Source: Poseidonibacter antarcticus
Lineage (GTDB): Bacteria > Campylobacterota > Campylobacteria > Campylobacterales > Arcobacteraceae
Assembly: GCF_003667345.1 (NCBI RefSeq)
Contig: NZ_RCWF01000016.1
Span: forward strand, 1 to 52,307
DNA: 52,307 nucleotides
Reading direction: 5' to 3'
In this document: in pieces, positions 16,839 to 25,322 of the stretch
Layout: every line of letters starts with the position of its first letter
Position numbering within the stretch: position 1 is the stretch's first letter
Notes under the pieces: model-generated
The model's input: the letters and a program-made list of their open reading frames with translations, nothing else
The model's database searches: none
Told to the model about the DNA's origin: nothing
Made by a program: the position numbers and the translations under genes

Positions 16839-17148
16839 AAATTGCTCTATCTATTATAAATTTTTTTGCAGTTTTACCCATTCCTGAACTATCTGCAATA
16901 TCTACAGGTCTTTGAAAATATTCACTTAGTTCTTGCTTTATCTCTTCTAGTCTTGAGATTGCTTTAAAACCATATTTCATTGCAAAATCAGGTGTAGCTT
17001 CTACTAAAATATCTATATCACTATTTTCATCCGCTTCATCTCGTGAGTATGAACCAAAAAGTCCTTTTATATAAAAGCCTTCATTAGAATAGTTATTTTT
17101 TATCGTTTGAAGTTTTTCTAATATTTCACTTTTTTGTAAAATTGACAT
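16831..17148 (-). CDS. MntA-type minimal nucleotidyltransferase
   Basis: 105 aa. It has GSYSR (32-36), the acidic pair D44-I-D46 and the third acidic residue in VDIAD (D83), all of the polymerase-beta nucleotidyltransferase signature. MntA antitoxins neutralise HepT-type HEPN RNases by AMP transfer onto a tyrosine near the active site. Here the expected HepT is a stub and the next full gene has a HEPN domain, so the MNT may act on that protein. The order kinase-like, MNT, stub, receiver-HEPN with overlaps suggests one operon. Confidence 0.85.
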   Translation of the reverse strand: MSILQKSEILEKLQTIKNNYSNEGFYIKGLFGSYSRDEADENSDIDILVEATPDFAMKYGFKAISRLEEIKQELSEYFQRPVDIADSSGMGKTAKKFIIDRAIYV

Positions 17149-17187
17149 AGTAGTACCTTTAAATCGTATTGTTTTATTATACCAATT

Positions 17188-19662
17188 TTACTTATAAAAT
17201 CTCAAAATATGAGTAAATCCTTTTGGTTTTTCTTCTATTTCTATTATATCTTTGACATTGTTACTATATAAAAAGTTCACTCGAAAGTTTGTATCCTCGT
17301 ATCTCGATTCAATGCTATAATCACAAAGATTTTGAAGAGATGAAACTATATCAGCTATATCTCCTGCTTCTTTTGATCTTTGAAGAAGTTCATCAGCACT
17401 TCTACTACTTTTTGAGTCTATATGGGAGATTTTTATTTCTATTGATCTATCTTCTAGCTCTTTTGTAGTTACTTCTATATCTTTTAACTCTTCCCTTTTT
17501 TTAATCTCATCAAATATCTTACTAATAGCTTGAGAGAATTTAGATGTATCTGTATAAAACTGTCTATTTGATAGTTTTGCACTTGATAGGTCAAGATTGA
17601 TATTTTGAGATTTGAATATAGTTTCAAGATTGTTAAAATCAGCTCTTAGTTCTATCTCTTGTTTAAAAAGATTGATAATATCTCCAAAAGTTGATAAGTG
17701 CTTTCTAGGTGGAAGCATCACAGGTTTAGGAAGCTTAAAATCAAAAGGATTTTTCCCACTATCACAATGCTCTTTTAGTCCATCTAAGCTTGACCAACCT
17801 ATATTTATTTTAGCTTTACTACACCAGTTATATTCACTTGATGGCTCTTTTTCCATCAAAAAACAGTTTACTTTTTCATACAGATTTGGGCTAAGTATTT
17901 CAAGTTCAGTTTTCATACTCTCAAATTGTTTTTTAACCTGTTTCATATACCCATCAAAATTTCCATACTCTTTTTGTAACTCACCGAAATCCCATGTATG
18001 AGTTGTGTATTTGATTGGTTTATCTATAGTGAAGTTTGATAAAATTTTTACTAAATTTTGAGGAGTATTATTTTTAACTATATCAATATCATTTTTAATA
18101 TCTGTATTTAATGCTAAGTCATATGCAGTCATTTCACTTTTAACATTAATATCTGCACCTCTTTCAAGTAATGTCTTTACAAACATTCTGTTGCCTTCAA
18201 AAGAGTACTTCATAAGTGCAGTCATTCCCATATTATTTTTAGCATTTATATCTGTGCCATTATCTAAGAGAAGGTTAATTATTCTAATTGGTTTTATTAA
18301 ATCATGATTGTAATCTTCTTCAATTTTTTCATGTATTTCATCCCAGCAATCATTAGTATAATCAATGTATTGAAGGTCTACTTTTATATTCATAATCACA
18401 TTATTACCAAGCTTATCTTTATGATTTACATCAGCATCATTTTTTATTAAAATTTTTGCCACTTCAAAACCATTAGTTCTTTCTGTCGTATTCATTAAAA
18501 TACTTTTTCCTTTTTGATTAATAAAATTAACATCTGCTCCATTTTTAATAAGTAAAGAGACAATATTTAAGTTTACATCCGCTAAAAATTCACTTTCAAG
18601 ACCAGATTTTCTATAGAAAATATCTTCTTCAATCCTAAGTGAACAGGCTGACATCAATGGACTATCAAGGTTTAGATCAGCTCCATTTTGTATGAAATAA
18701 TTAATACAATTGAATATTTCATATTCATCTATTGTTCTTGCATTGCTTTTAGAACATACTATTGATAAAGGACTCATTTGAGATTTTTTAGCTTTCAACT
18801 TAGGGATATTAACATCGACTCCTGAATCAACAAGAAGTCTTATCATCTTAATATCTAGTTTTTTACATGCATTCACTAAATATTCTTCTTTTATAAAATT
18901 GCCTTTTTTAATAAGTAATTTTGCAAGTTTTAAATCACTTTCTTTACAAGCATAAAATAAAGCATTTCTATGTGAATCTGATATTTCTTTTGCTAAAAAT
19001 CTTTTTAAATTATCTATTCTGATTTTTTCATTAGGATTAAAACCATAATCAATTAACATTTTTATAATCTTAATATTTGAACACATCCCAAAAGAAGAAA
19101 CTTCAATATCTTTGATTTCTTTTATTTTAGTTTTAATGCCAAATTCACAATTAGGGTCTGTTTCCAGTATTTTTATTTTATATTTTGCTTTTTCAAATAT
19201 ATCAGCTCCTCTATCCTTTAATAATTTTATAGTATTTATATTATTCCCAACTACTGCAAACATAAAAGCAGTTAAACCTTGTTTTTTTGTTTGCACATTA
19301 ATATTACAACCTCTATCAAGTAATAATTTAACAATTTCATTATTACCAATTAAAGAAGCTATCATAAGTGAAGTAGGAGCTGTTGTCTCATCTTTGATTT
19401 TTTTTCTATCACTTGATTCATCTTTGAATTTAATTTTTATTCCAGATGATCTAGAAATTGTTTTGCATCCTTTAGAGTATATGTCTATATTATTTTTAAT
19501 AAGCTCCTTTATAAAGCTTACTTCAATAGAAATTTTTTTAATATATAATTTTATTAAGATATCAGTTAGTGAAATTTTAGATAAATCACCACCTTTTGAT
19601 AAAAATTTATTTAGTTCTTTAATATTTTGTGTTTTTACAATGTTTTTAAATTTAGTATTCAT
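17188..19662 (-). CDS. Ankyrin-repeat / degenerate kinase-like protein (cluster A)
   Basis: 824 aa. Residues ~90-530 hold about ten ankyrin-type repeats (for example NNEIVKLLLDRGCNINVQ). Residues 533-824 form a module shared with 33613-35067 and 35064-37991: (P)Q(N/S)LVKIL(S/T)NFT.DKP.K(Y/F)TTH.WDFGEL, SPNLYEKV, GWSS(L/M)DGLK, a strand-helix FYTDT.K....I..IF, and the end GFTHILRFY. Its order (helical hairpin, then D....L..VI..IF, alternating strands, final FTHILRF) is like a histidine kinase DHp/HATPase core, but I see no N-box asparagine or DxGxG glycines. I call it a degenerate kinase-like or adaptor module; the conserved TTH histidine is a candidate phospho-site. It is the first gene of its operon. 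Confidence 0.65.
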   Translation of the reverse strand: MNTKFKNIVKTQNIKELNKFLSKGGDLSKISLTDILIKLYIKKISIEVSFIKELIKNNIDIYSKGCKTISRSSGIKIKFKDESSDRKKIKDETTAPTSLMIASLIGNNEIVKLLLDRGCNINVQTKKQGLTAFMFAVVGNNINTIKLLKDRGADIFEKAKYKIKILETDPNCEFGIKTKIKEIKDIEVSSFGMCSNIKIIKMLIDYGFNPNEKIRIDNLKRFLAKEISDSHRNALFYACKESDLKLAKLLIKKGNFIKEEYLVNACKKLDIKMIRLLVDSGVDVNIPKLKAKKSQMSPLSIVCSKSNARTIDEYEIFNCINYFIQNGADLNLDSPLMSACSLRIEEDIFYRKSGLESEFLADVNLNIVSLLIKNGADVNFINQKGKSILMNTTERTNGFEVAKILIKNDADVNHKDKLGNNVIMNIKVDLQYIDYTNDCWDEIHEKIEEDYNHDLIKPIRIINLLLDNGTDINAKNNMGMTALMKYSFEGNRMFVKTLLERGADINVKSEMTAYDLALNTDIKNDIDIVKNNTPQNLVKILSNFTIDKPIKYTTHTWDFGELQKEYGNFDGYMKQVKKQFESMKTELEILSPNLYEKVNCFLMEKEPSSEYNWCSKAKINIGWSSLDGLKEHCDSGKNPFDFKLPKPVMLPPRKHLSTFGDIINLFKQEIELRADFNNLETIFKSQNINLDLSSAKLSNRQFYTDTSKFSQAISKIFDEIKKREELKDIEVTTKELEDRSIEIKISHIDSKSSRSADELLQRSKEAGDIADIVSSLQNLCDYSIESRYEDTNFRVNFLYSNNVKDIIEIEEKPKGFTHILRFYK

Positions 19663-19693
19663 TTTTTTAATTCCTTGTATTTTTTATAAAAGA

Positions 19694-19726
19694 ATTATAA
19701 TAGTTCTTTTAGTCATATATTGTCTA
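19694..19726 (-). promoter_or_regulatory. Island promoter motif for cluster A
   Basis: Gene-oriented: TAGACAATATATGACTA (19710-19726), 10 bases, TATAAT (19694-19699). The first three bases form the TAG stop of the decayed HD-type gene upstream. Confidence 0.8.
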
Positions 19727-20392
19727 GTTAATTTTTATTTCTATTAAAGCAAATACTTCATTTTTATTCGAGTTATAGAATTTTAGCTTTTTGATGTTAT
19801 TACTATTTTCTTTTATTATCAATGATTTCAATCCATTGTCTTGATAGTTTGAATGATTAGGACTATGCTCTTTTACTCTCCATATGTTATGTGTGACAAT
19901 ATCTACAGAAGCATAGCATATAACTCTTCTAAATCTTCTCCCCAGTATAAACCATATTCTTTATCTTTTACATTTTCTTTTTCTTAACTAAAGAGTTATA
20001 TAAACAAAGTCCTGCAGCGATTCCATGATCTATTTTATTTTTATTAAATCTATATGAGTAATATTTAGGGATACTTTTAAATAAAATATTTATATTTTTA
20101 CCATAATCTACATCTTGTTTGATTAAGTTATGCTCTATGTTATATTTATTAATAAACAACCAAGAAAAAATACACTATTTGTATATGATTTACATTTAAT
20201 TTTTTGAAAGCTATGGTTGATGATTTCATATTTATCCGCAATCTTCAGATATTCTGCTATTAAGTGCTTATGTTCCTCTATCAAATACCAATTTTTTATC
20301 TTTTTAAGTTTGAATTCATCTTCTCTTTTATAGTAATCCTATTCTTTTTGTTCTAACTCATTAATGTGATTTAATATACTTTTCCCTTCCAT
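19724..20392 (-). pseudogene. Decayed HD-type gene
   Basis: Reading across frames gives one protein: start at 20392 (MEGKSILNHINELEQKE), an in-frame TAG, a segment to ~20170, a shift into MFINKYNIEHN ... KIDHGIAAGLCLYNSLV, a shift into VKDKEYGLYWGEDLEELYA, and a shift into ASVDIVTHNIW ... ALIEIKIN, stop at 19724. The DHG..(A/G)G and (V/I)..HNIW elements are typical of HD-domain phosphohydrolase-like proteins. At least three frameshifts and one stop make it non-functional. It starts directly after the stop of the upstream membrane protein gene. Confidence 0.65.
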
Positions 20393-20920
20393 TTAATAAC
20401 CTTTATATTTAGCTAATCTTTTTGCGTCATCTTCTGAATAATCATATTGTTCAACTAAAATATCCTTTGTTTTTCTTTTTGTTTGAATTAATAGTTTATT
20501 AGCTAAACTTTTTCCGGAATATTTTACTTCATAAATATTTCTTTTCTTTTTTTCTACTTGGTTAATAGTATATAGTTCTTTTCCATAAAATTTTGATGAA
20601 TATAATTCACCATATTTTATTTTATAACCTTTCTCTTCCCACACTTTTTTAGTATGTTTTTCTTTTTTATTTGAATTATCATAGTAGTTATTTTGTATAT
20701 TTATATTTTGTTGTACATATATGTTTGTAATGTTTTGTTTTTCTTTTTTAGAATAAGTATCTTTAGTTTTTGGATAATCATCAATTATAAAATCATCAAG
20801 GTTTTGCTTACTTTTTTCATATTCTGGATAATGCTCTGGAGTATTAATTTTGTCTTTTTTAAAATACTCATAAACAGAGCCTACTAAATACAAAATAACA
20901 ATACCAATTAAATATTCTAT
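20393..20920 (-). CDS. Hypothetical single-span membrane protein
   Basis: About 166-175 aa. The N-terminal hydrophobic stretch (EYLIGIVILYLVGSVYEYF) is a likely membrane anchor. The middle is low-complexity and N/Q/K rich (NITNIYVQQNINIQNNYYDN), and the C-terminal ~90 residues form a basic soluble domain ending DYSEDDAKRLAKYKGY. The start is unusual: AGGAAATAAA is well placed for an ATA codon at 20920, and the only conventional alternative is TTG at 20893 inside the hydrophobic helix. The original ATG may have mutated. Function unknown. Confidence 0.5.
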   Translation of the reverse strand: MEYLIGIVILYLVGSVYEYFKKDKINTPEHYPEYEKSKQNLDDFIIDDYPKTKDTYSKKEKQNITNIYVQQNINIQNNYYDNSNKKEKHTKKVWEEKGYKIKYGELYSSKFYGKELYTINQVEKKKRNIYEVKYSGKSLANKLLIQTKRKTKDILVEQYDYSEDDAKRLAKYKGY

Positions 20921-20942
20921 TTTATTTCCTATTTTTTAGTTT

Positions 20943-20975
20943 ATTTTAAAATAATACTTAGTCAAAATATGTCTA
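20943..20975 (-). promoter_or_regulatory. Island promoter motif for the membrane protein gene
   Basis: Gene-oriented: TAGACATATTTTGACTA (20959-20975), 10 bases, TAAAAT (20943-20948). The centre is inverted relative to most copies. The first three bases are the TAG stop of WYL regulator 2. Confidence 0.65.
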
Positions 20976-21923
20976 TATATGATTTAAAATAGTCATATTT
21001 AGCCTTTTTATATATGCATCTTTTAACTCTTTTGGTTCAAGAATAATCATATTTGGCATCCAACTTTGTATAAAAGGTAAGATTTCCATATATTGAGTAT
21101 ATTCAACTGTAATTATAATACTCCCATCATCTAGCTTCTTCATATATCTCTGTGTCTTTAAAAATTTTTTCATATCTTTTTCAAAATATCTAGTTATATA
21201 AGGATTTATTTTTAATTTTGCAACTTTTAGTTTTACTCCAAAAAGTGTCATTGCATTTTGTAATTTTGAATTTAGAAAAAGCATTTGTTCTTTTACAGAA
21301 GATTTTTGAAATGATTCTAATTTTGAAGCATATCCAACATCCTTAATAAAAGAAACTCTTGAAAGTTGTAATTTATTGTCACTATCTATAAAAGCTAAAT
21401 ACCAGTTATTATCAATAAAAACAAGTTTTAAGCACTTTAAATTATCATACTCTTCATCAATATATTTATATCTTAGCTTTATATATTCTCTATTTTTAAC
21501 AGCTCTCTTTAAACTCTTAAAAATATCTTTTTCTTCTAAAGTAGATATATCTTCAAATGGAGAGTTTTGAAATTTATAAATATTTTTATTTTCATTTGTA
21601 AATTGTTCAAGCTCTTTGAATATATCTGGGTCTGCATCTTGAGCCATATTAAAAAACCAACCAATTTCTTCTGATTTATCAAATGTTTCTACAAATAAAT
21701 CAATTGGTTTTATGAGTTGATATGTTTTTCTTCTAGTTCCATTAACTTCTATTATATTATCAAACTCTTCACTGAGCTCTTTAATAAGTCTATCAATTTG
21801 CTTAGGACTTAAATTTAATATATCACTTAAAACTTCATCATATCCAGTTAGTTTTTTATCTTCTCTTTTTTCAAACTCTTCTAAAATGATTTTGTATTTT
21901 TTTAATGTAGAAATATCTGCCAT
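20973..21923 (-). CDS. WYL-domain transcriptional regulator 2
   Basis: 316 aa. N-terminal winged helix (LSPKQIDRLIKELSEEF), a WYL domain at ~130-200 (NREYIKLRYKYI ... VFIDNNWYLAFID ... LQLSRVSFIKDV), and a C-terminal extension (MEILPFIQSWMPNMIILEPKEL) like regulator 1. It has a good ribosome binding site (AAGGAAAAAGATT). A TATAAT lies upstream but the nearest island motif points the other way, so this gene may be regulated differently from regulator 1. Confidence 0.87.
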   Translation of the reverse strand: MADISTLKKYKIILEEFEKREDKKLTGYDEVLSDILNLSPKQIDRLIKELSEEFDNIIEVNGTRRKTYQLIKPIDLFVETFDKSEEIGWFFNMAQDADPDIFKELEQFTNENKNIYKFQNSPFEDISTLEEKDIFKSLKRAVKNREYIKLRYKYIDEEYDNLKCLKLVFIDNNWYLAFIDSDNKLQLSRVSFIKDVGYASKLESFQKSSVKEQMLFLNSKLQNAMTLFGVKLKVAKLKINPYITRYFEKDMKKFLKTQRYMKKLDDGSIIITVEYTQYMEILPFIQSWMPNMIILEPKELKDAYIKRLNMTILNHI

Positions 21924-21976
21924 AATCTTTTTCCTTATAATTAAAAAATTATTATATCTACATATTCTTTATTTTC

Positions 21977-22009
21977 TAGACAAATAATGACTACTGAATC
22001 TTTTATAAT
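21977..22009 (+). promoter_or_regulatory. Island promoter motif pointing rightwards
   Basis: TAGACAAATAATGACTA (21977-21993), 10 bases, TATAAT (22004-22009), oriented toward the Tn3-like fragment at 22118. Its position 54 bases upstream of divergent WYL regulator 2 would also let a bound protein influence that gene. Confidence 0.65.
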
Positions 22010-22117
22010 GAGAATTAGGTTATCATAAACCGCATATTAACTTGTATTATAATCTAAGAATAACTAAAGTATAGTAAAATTAGATAAGTTTACTATTTAT
22101 TATTAGGGATTACATTT

Positions 22118-22423
22118 ATGCTCACAATTTTAACAAAATACGAAATTTATAAATTTGAAAATGAATTACCAAATTTTAATTATCAAGAAAAAGTGTATTA
22201 TTTTAATATTCCAGAATCACTAATAGAAAATATTCAATACAATGATAATAAAATATTTATGATTTTGATATATGGATATATTAAAGCAACAAATAAATTT
22301 TATATACCAATACTTTCAGATGAAAATTTATTATTTCTTTCGAACAAATATAAGTATATAACTACTGATAACATTACAAAAAGAACTTTTTACAGATTTA
22401 CAAATCCAATCCCAACATACTAA
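22118..22423 (+). CDS. Tn3-family transposase N-terminal fragment (DUF4158-like)
   Basis: 101 aa. LTKYEIYKFENELPNFNYQEKVYYFNIPESLIENI ... FMILIYGYIKATNKFYIP follows the N-terminal pattern of some Tn3-family transposases (PP.F...ER..(Y/F)F.LP......(F/I)IL..GY(F/I)KA..KF). Full transposases are ~980 aa, so only the first tenth remains. The 3' end overlaps the convergent helicase gene by 26 bases. Its promoter looks intact, so the fragment could still be expressed. Confidence 0.6.
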   Translation: MLTILTKYEIYKFENELPNFNYQEKVYYFNIPESLIENIQYNDNKIFMILIYGYIKATNKFYIPILSDENLLFLSNKYKYITTDNITKRTFYRFTNPIPTY

Positions 22424-23813
22424 ACTGCTCATCTATGCTATTAAGTACATTGTCTTGATACTCACTTAATAGTGTATTCTTATTATCAGGTAGGAGTACT
22501 TTTACATCTTTTGAAGCTCTTGTAATTGCTACATATAGAAGCCGAAACATCATATCCTTGTCTCTCATGTTTTCTATCTCAGTTAGGTCTATATATACTG
22601 TTTCATAAGTACTTCCTTGAAGTTTATGAATAGTAGATGCAAAGATATATTTTACATCTATAAACATCTCCTTAATAGCATAAAATATCTTCCATTTTTG
22701 AGTTCTTAATCCATAGTCTTTTTCTTGTTTTGCTTCTTTTGCTATTTTGCTTAGTATCGTCTCAAATCTTCCTTTTGAGTTTGGATCTATAACTTTAAAA
22801 GGTCTCCCTGCTAAATCTTTACAGTCCCAAAACTCAACTTTTAGTTTTTTTTCAAAGATTTTAATAGTTGATGCGATTTCAACAATATCACTGTTTTGAT
22901 GTACAACCATACTATCTATTACATTTGCTTGTTGAAATATAACTTTGTCGCCTTTTTGAAGTATTTGGGGAGTTGATATACCTTGCTCTTGCCAGTATCT
23001 TTTTCTTATGGCTTTATTGTGTTGATCTACGCTATTATTTCTAAAACTTGCTATCACCTTATCATTTTTTGCCCATGTATCAGGTGTACAAAAATCGTCG
23101 TAAAATTCTTGTTTTGAGTTAATAAACTGCACTTTGTTTTTAAAACTTTCATCACTAAAAAACTCTTTTATTGAAATATATTGTTTTGATTTGATGATAT
23201 TTCTGGCTTTTGTAGCCATATTGATGATATAACTACCTTGTGCTTGTCTTACTATTTTGTCTAGTTTATATTTATGACTTATCTCAAAAACTTTGTTGTG
23301 TTGATTATCTACAGGAAGTAACTGAAACTCATCTCCTACATATAAAACAGCTTTTACTCTTAGTTTTTCTATAGCTTGGATTATATAAGCATAGATATCA
23401 GAACTTACCATTGAGCTTTCATCTACTATTAGAAGGTCTGTTTTTGTATCATCTTTATCTTTTGATTTAATTGGTTCAAACTTTTGTATTCCCTTATCAT
23501 AGTCTGTTACAAGTTTGATATTTAAAAAAGATTGAATAGTTTTTGTATCTACATTTTCAATCCCTTCTGTTAAAAGATTAGCTCTTAAAACTTGCAGGGC
23601 TTTATGTGTTGGAGCTGTGATTGTGATATGGAAAAATTCATCAAGTTTTTTTACTAGCTTTGTTGTTAAATATGTTTTACCAGTTCCAGCTGCACCACTA
23701 AGTGAGACTTCATTTTCCCAAACCATATTAGTTTTGATAATAGTATCAATTTTTTTTGCTATTTGTTCAAAGGCTTTGTTTTGTGTTGTTATTTGAGTTG
23801 ATGAAGTTTGCAT
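22398..23813 (-). CDS. Dda/RecD-like superfamily 1 DNA helicase
   Basis: 471 aa. Walker A GAAGTGKT (40-47), APTHKALQVL, TIQSFLN, Walker B DLLIVDESSM, GDEFQLLPV, and the C-terminal UvrD_C_2 block FASTIHKLQGSTYETVYIDL plus LYVAITRAS. This is the compact 5'-3' helicase type found in T4 Dda and in many mobile elements. It has its own consensus island promoter and lies just downstream of the reverse transcriptase gene (89-bp gap). Ribosome binding site AAAGGATTATAAAT. Confidence 0.9.
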   Translation of the reverse strand: MQTSSTQITTQNKAFEQIAKKIDTIIKTNMVWENEVSLSGAAGTGKTYLTTKLVKKLDEFFHITITAPTHKALQVLRANLLTEGIENVDTKTIQSFLNIKLVTDYDKGIQKFEPIKSKDKDDTKTDLLIVDESSMVSSDIYAYIIQAIEKLRVKAVLYVGDEFQLLPVDNQHNKVFEISHKYKLDKIVRQAQGSYIINMATKARNIIKSKQYISIKEFFSDESFKNKVQFINSKQEFYDDFCTPDTWAKNDKVIASFRNNSVDQHNKAIRKRYWQEQGISTPQILQKGDKVIFQQANVIDSMVVHQNSDIVEIASTIKIFEKKLKVEFWDCKDLAGRPFKVIDPNSKGRFETILSKIAKEAKQEKDYGLRTQKWKIFYAIKEMFIDVKYIFASTIHKLQGSTYETVYIDLTEIENMRDKDMMFRLLYVAITRASKDVKVLLPDNKNTLLSEYQDNVLNSIDEQFSMLGLDL

Positions 23814-23842
23814 ATTTATAATCCTTTTATTTTTATATTAGA

Positions 23843-23875
23843 ATTATACTTTACAAGATAGACATATTTTGTCTA
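23843..23875 (-). promoter_or_regulatory. Island promoter motif for the helicase gene
   Basis: Gene-oriented consensus TAGACAAAATATGTCTA (23859-23875), 10 bases, TATAAT (23843-23848). Here the palindrome extends to arms AGATAGACA/TGTCTATCT around 5 bases. Confidence 0.88.
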
Positions 23876-23902
23876 TCTTTTTTCTATTTTAGAAATAAAC
23901 TT

Positions 23903-25117
23903 TTAATAAAACTCAACATCATCTTTTAAATCGATTTCCAAAATAACAGGATTTATTTTATATAAACTAGAAGTTACTTTCATATACTTGCTATTTGGAT
24001 TTTTCATCTCAAAAATTGCTCTTGAAAATTTCTTTAATTTATTATATTTTAGATCATATTTATCACAATTTTTCTCTATAAAAGCATCAAGATTATAAAG
24101 AATGCTATGGTCGTTTAGATGACTAAAGAAATTTAACCAACCATATCTTTTGCCTTTTATTTCACAGCCTACTATTTTGAAGTTTACGCTTGTGTATAGC
24201 TGCTTTTTTGTACTTATTTTGTTTTGCTTATATTGTGTGAAAAGTTTATTTATATTTTGATAGAGTTTTTGTATAGAACTCTCTCTTACACTTACAATAT
24301 CACCATCAAAAACATATCCCAGAAAATCAAATTTACTTTGAATGTCTCCAAAAGATGACTTATTAGAGTCTTTTTTAAATGCATGCGTAGATAGCTTTAG
24401 TTTTGCAAAGTTGTTAGATACTCTTTTTGCAAGACCCTTAATATCTTTGTGCTTAGATAATATGAGTATATCATCTACAAATCTGTAGTACTTTATCTTT
24501 TTATTGTTAGTATATTTTTTATCTAATACTTCCAGATATATATCAGCAAGAATTCCAGATATAGACAAGCCTTGAGGAATTCCTATTTTGTTATTATATT
24601 TTACTCTTTGTTTTGAGGGTGTACTTATATCTACTGTTGTTTGGGTTATAGCTTTTTGTATAAGTTCTAATATTTTTTTATCTTTTATTTTTATTGCTAA
24701 AGTTTTCATTAGTATTGCATGGTTAATAGTTGGGAAAAATGTTTGTATATCTAGTTTTAAGTAGCTGCTGTACTGAGCTTTAGATTCTTTAATATCTTTT
24801 ATCATAGTTTTTATAGATGGTTTTTGAATTTTACTATCATAAAAAGTATCTAATAGATAACTTGAAAGGTATTTTAAAAGTAATTTATCTCTTAAAGTTG
24901 GTATAGATATTTCCCTAGTTTTATTTGTAGATTTTACTAAGAGCTTTTGTTTGTAGTATGAAAAATCATAGCTATCATTTGAAACTTTTCTTACTATTGT
25001 GTCTATTTCTTGAGTAAGATTTTTATCAAATGTATTTTTATCTGTTCCATCTATTCCAGCAGTTTGATAAGAGTTGAAATCTTTGTAAAGTACTTCTAGT
25101 TTTTCTTTTGATAGCAT
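23903..25117 (-). CDS. Reverse transcriptase (defence or retron-like)
   Basis: 404 aa, a stand-alone RT. It has AGIDGTDKNTF (19-29), SIPTLRDKLL, the catalytic block YLKLDIQTFFPTI (D123), IPQGLSISGILADIYL (180-195), YRFVDDI (D215/D216) and FDFLGYVF. There is no maturase or endonuclease domain, so it is not a complete group II intron protein. The retron NAxxH and VTG hallmarks are not obvious. The 5' leader holds a candidate structured RNA, as in retrons and several DRT-type anti-phage RTs. I cannot assign a class. Ribosome binding site AGAGGAAAACAA. Confidence 0.85.
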   Translation of the reverse strand: MLSKEKLEVLYKDFNSYQTAGIDGTDKNTFDKNLTQEIDTIVRKVSNDSYDFSYYKQKLLVKSTNKTREISIPTLRDKLLLKYLSSYLLDTFYDSKIQKPSIKTMIKDIKESKAQYSSYLKLDIQTFFPTINHAILMKTLAIKIKDKKILELIQKAITQTTVDISTPSKQRVKYNNKIGIPQGLSISGILADIYLEVLDKKYTNNKKIKYYRFVDDILILSKHKDIKGLAKRVSNNFAKLKLSTHAFKKDSNKSSFGDIQSKFDFLGYVFDGDIVSVRESSIQKLYQNINKLFTQYKQNKISTKKQLYTSVNFKIVGCEIKGKRYGWLNFFSHLNDHSILYNLDAFIEKNCDKYDLKYNKLKKFSRAIFEMKNPNSKYMKVTSSLYKINPVILEIDLKDDVEFY

Positions 25118-25142
25118 TTGTTTTCCTCTTTATTATTTTATG

Positions 25143-25262
25143 CAAGTAGCCTGTTTTATCTATCATCACCCTACACTAAAGTAGAATCTATTTTAAAAAT
25201 GTTTGTGTTTACCTTTGTATTACTACAAAAATCTACTACTATAAAAGTAGTAAGGCTACTTG
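25143..25262 (-). ncRNA. Candidate structured RNA upstream of the reverse transcriptase
   Basis: Read on the minus strand, the predicted transcript starts near 25262, about 7 bases after the TATAAT at 25270-25275. It begins CAAGTAGCC (25262-25254) and contains perfectly complementary GGCTACTTG at 25151-25143. Inside are a hairpin with stem TACTAC/GTAGTA (25234-25252) and a shorter CTAC/GTAG hairpin (25171-25184). Pairing of 5' and 3' ends around hairpins immediately before an RT start is the layout of retron and some DRT RNAs. I infer an RT template or primer RNA. Confidence 0.5.
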
Positions 25263-25269
25263 TGAAATG

Positions 25270-25302
25270 ATTATACTTTTTAATATAGTCATATTTTGTC
25301 CT
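25270..25302 (-). promoter_or_regulatory. Island promoter motif for the RNA/RT unit
   Basis: Gene-oriented: AGGACAAAATATGACTA (25286-25302), 10 bases, TATAAT (25270-25275). The RT ATG is 169 bases from the motif, far more than the usual 43-67, which leaves room for the leader RNA. Confidence 0.75.
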
Positions 25303-25322
25303 TTTAATATATTTACTTGTGA

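Noticed and set aside
23903-25117. RT as part of a group II intron
   Set aside because: No maturase or endonuclease domain and no recognisable intron domain V near either end; the leader hairpins are small.
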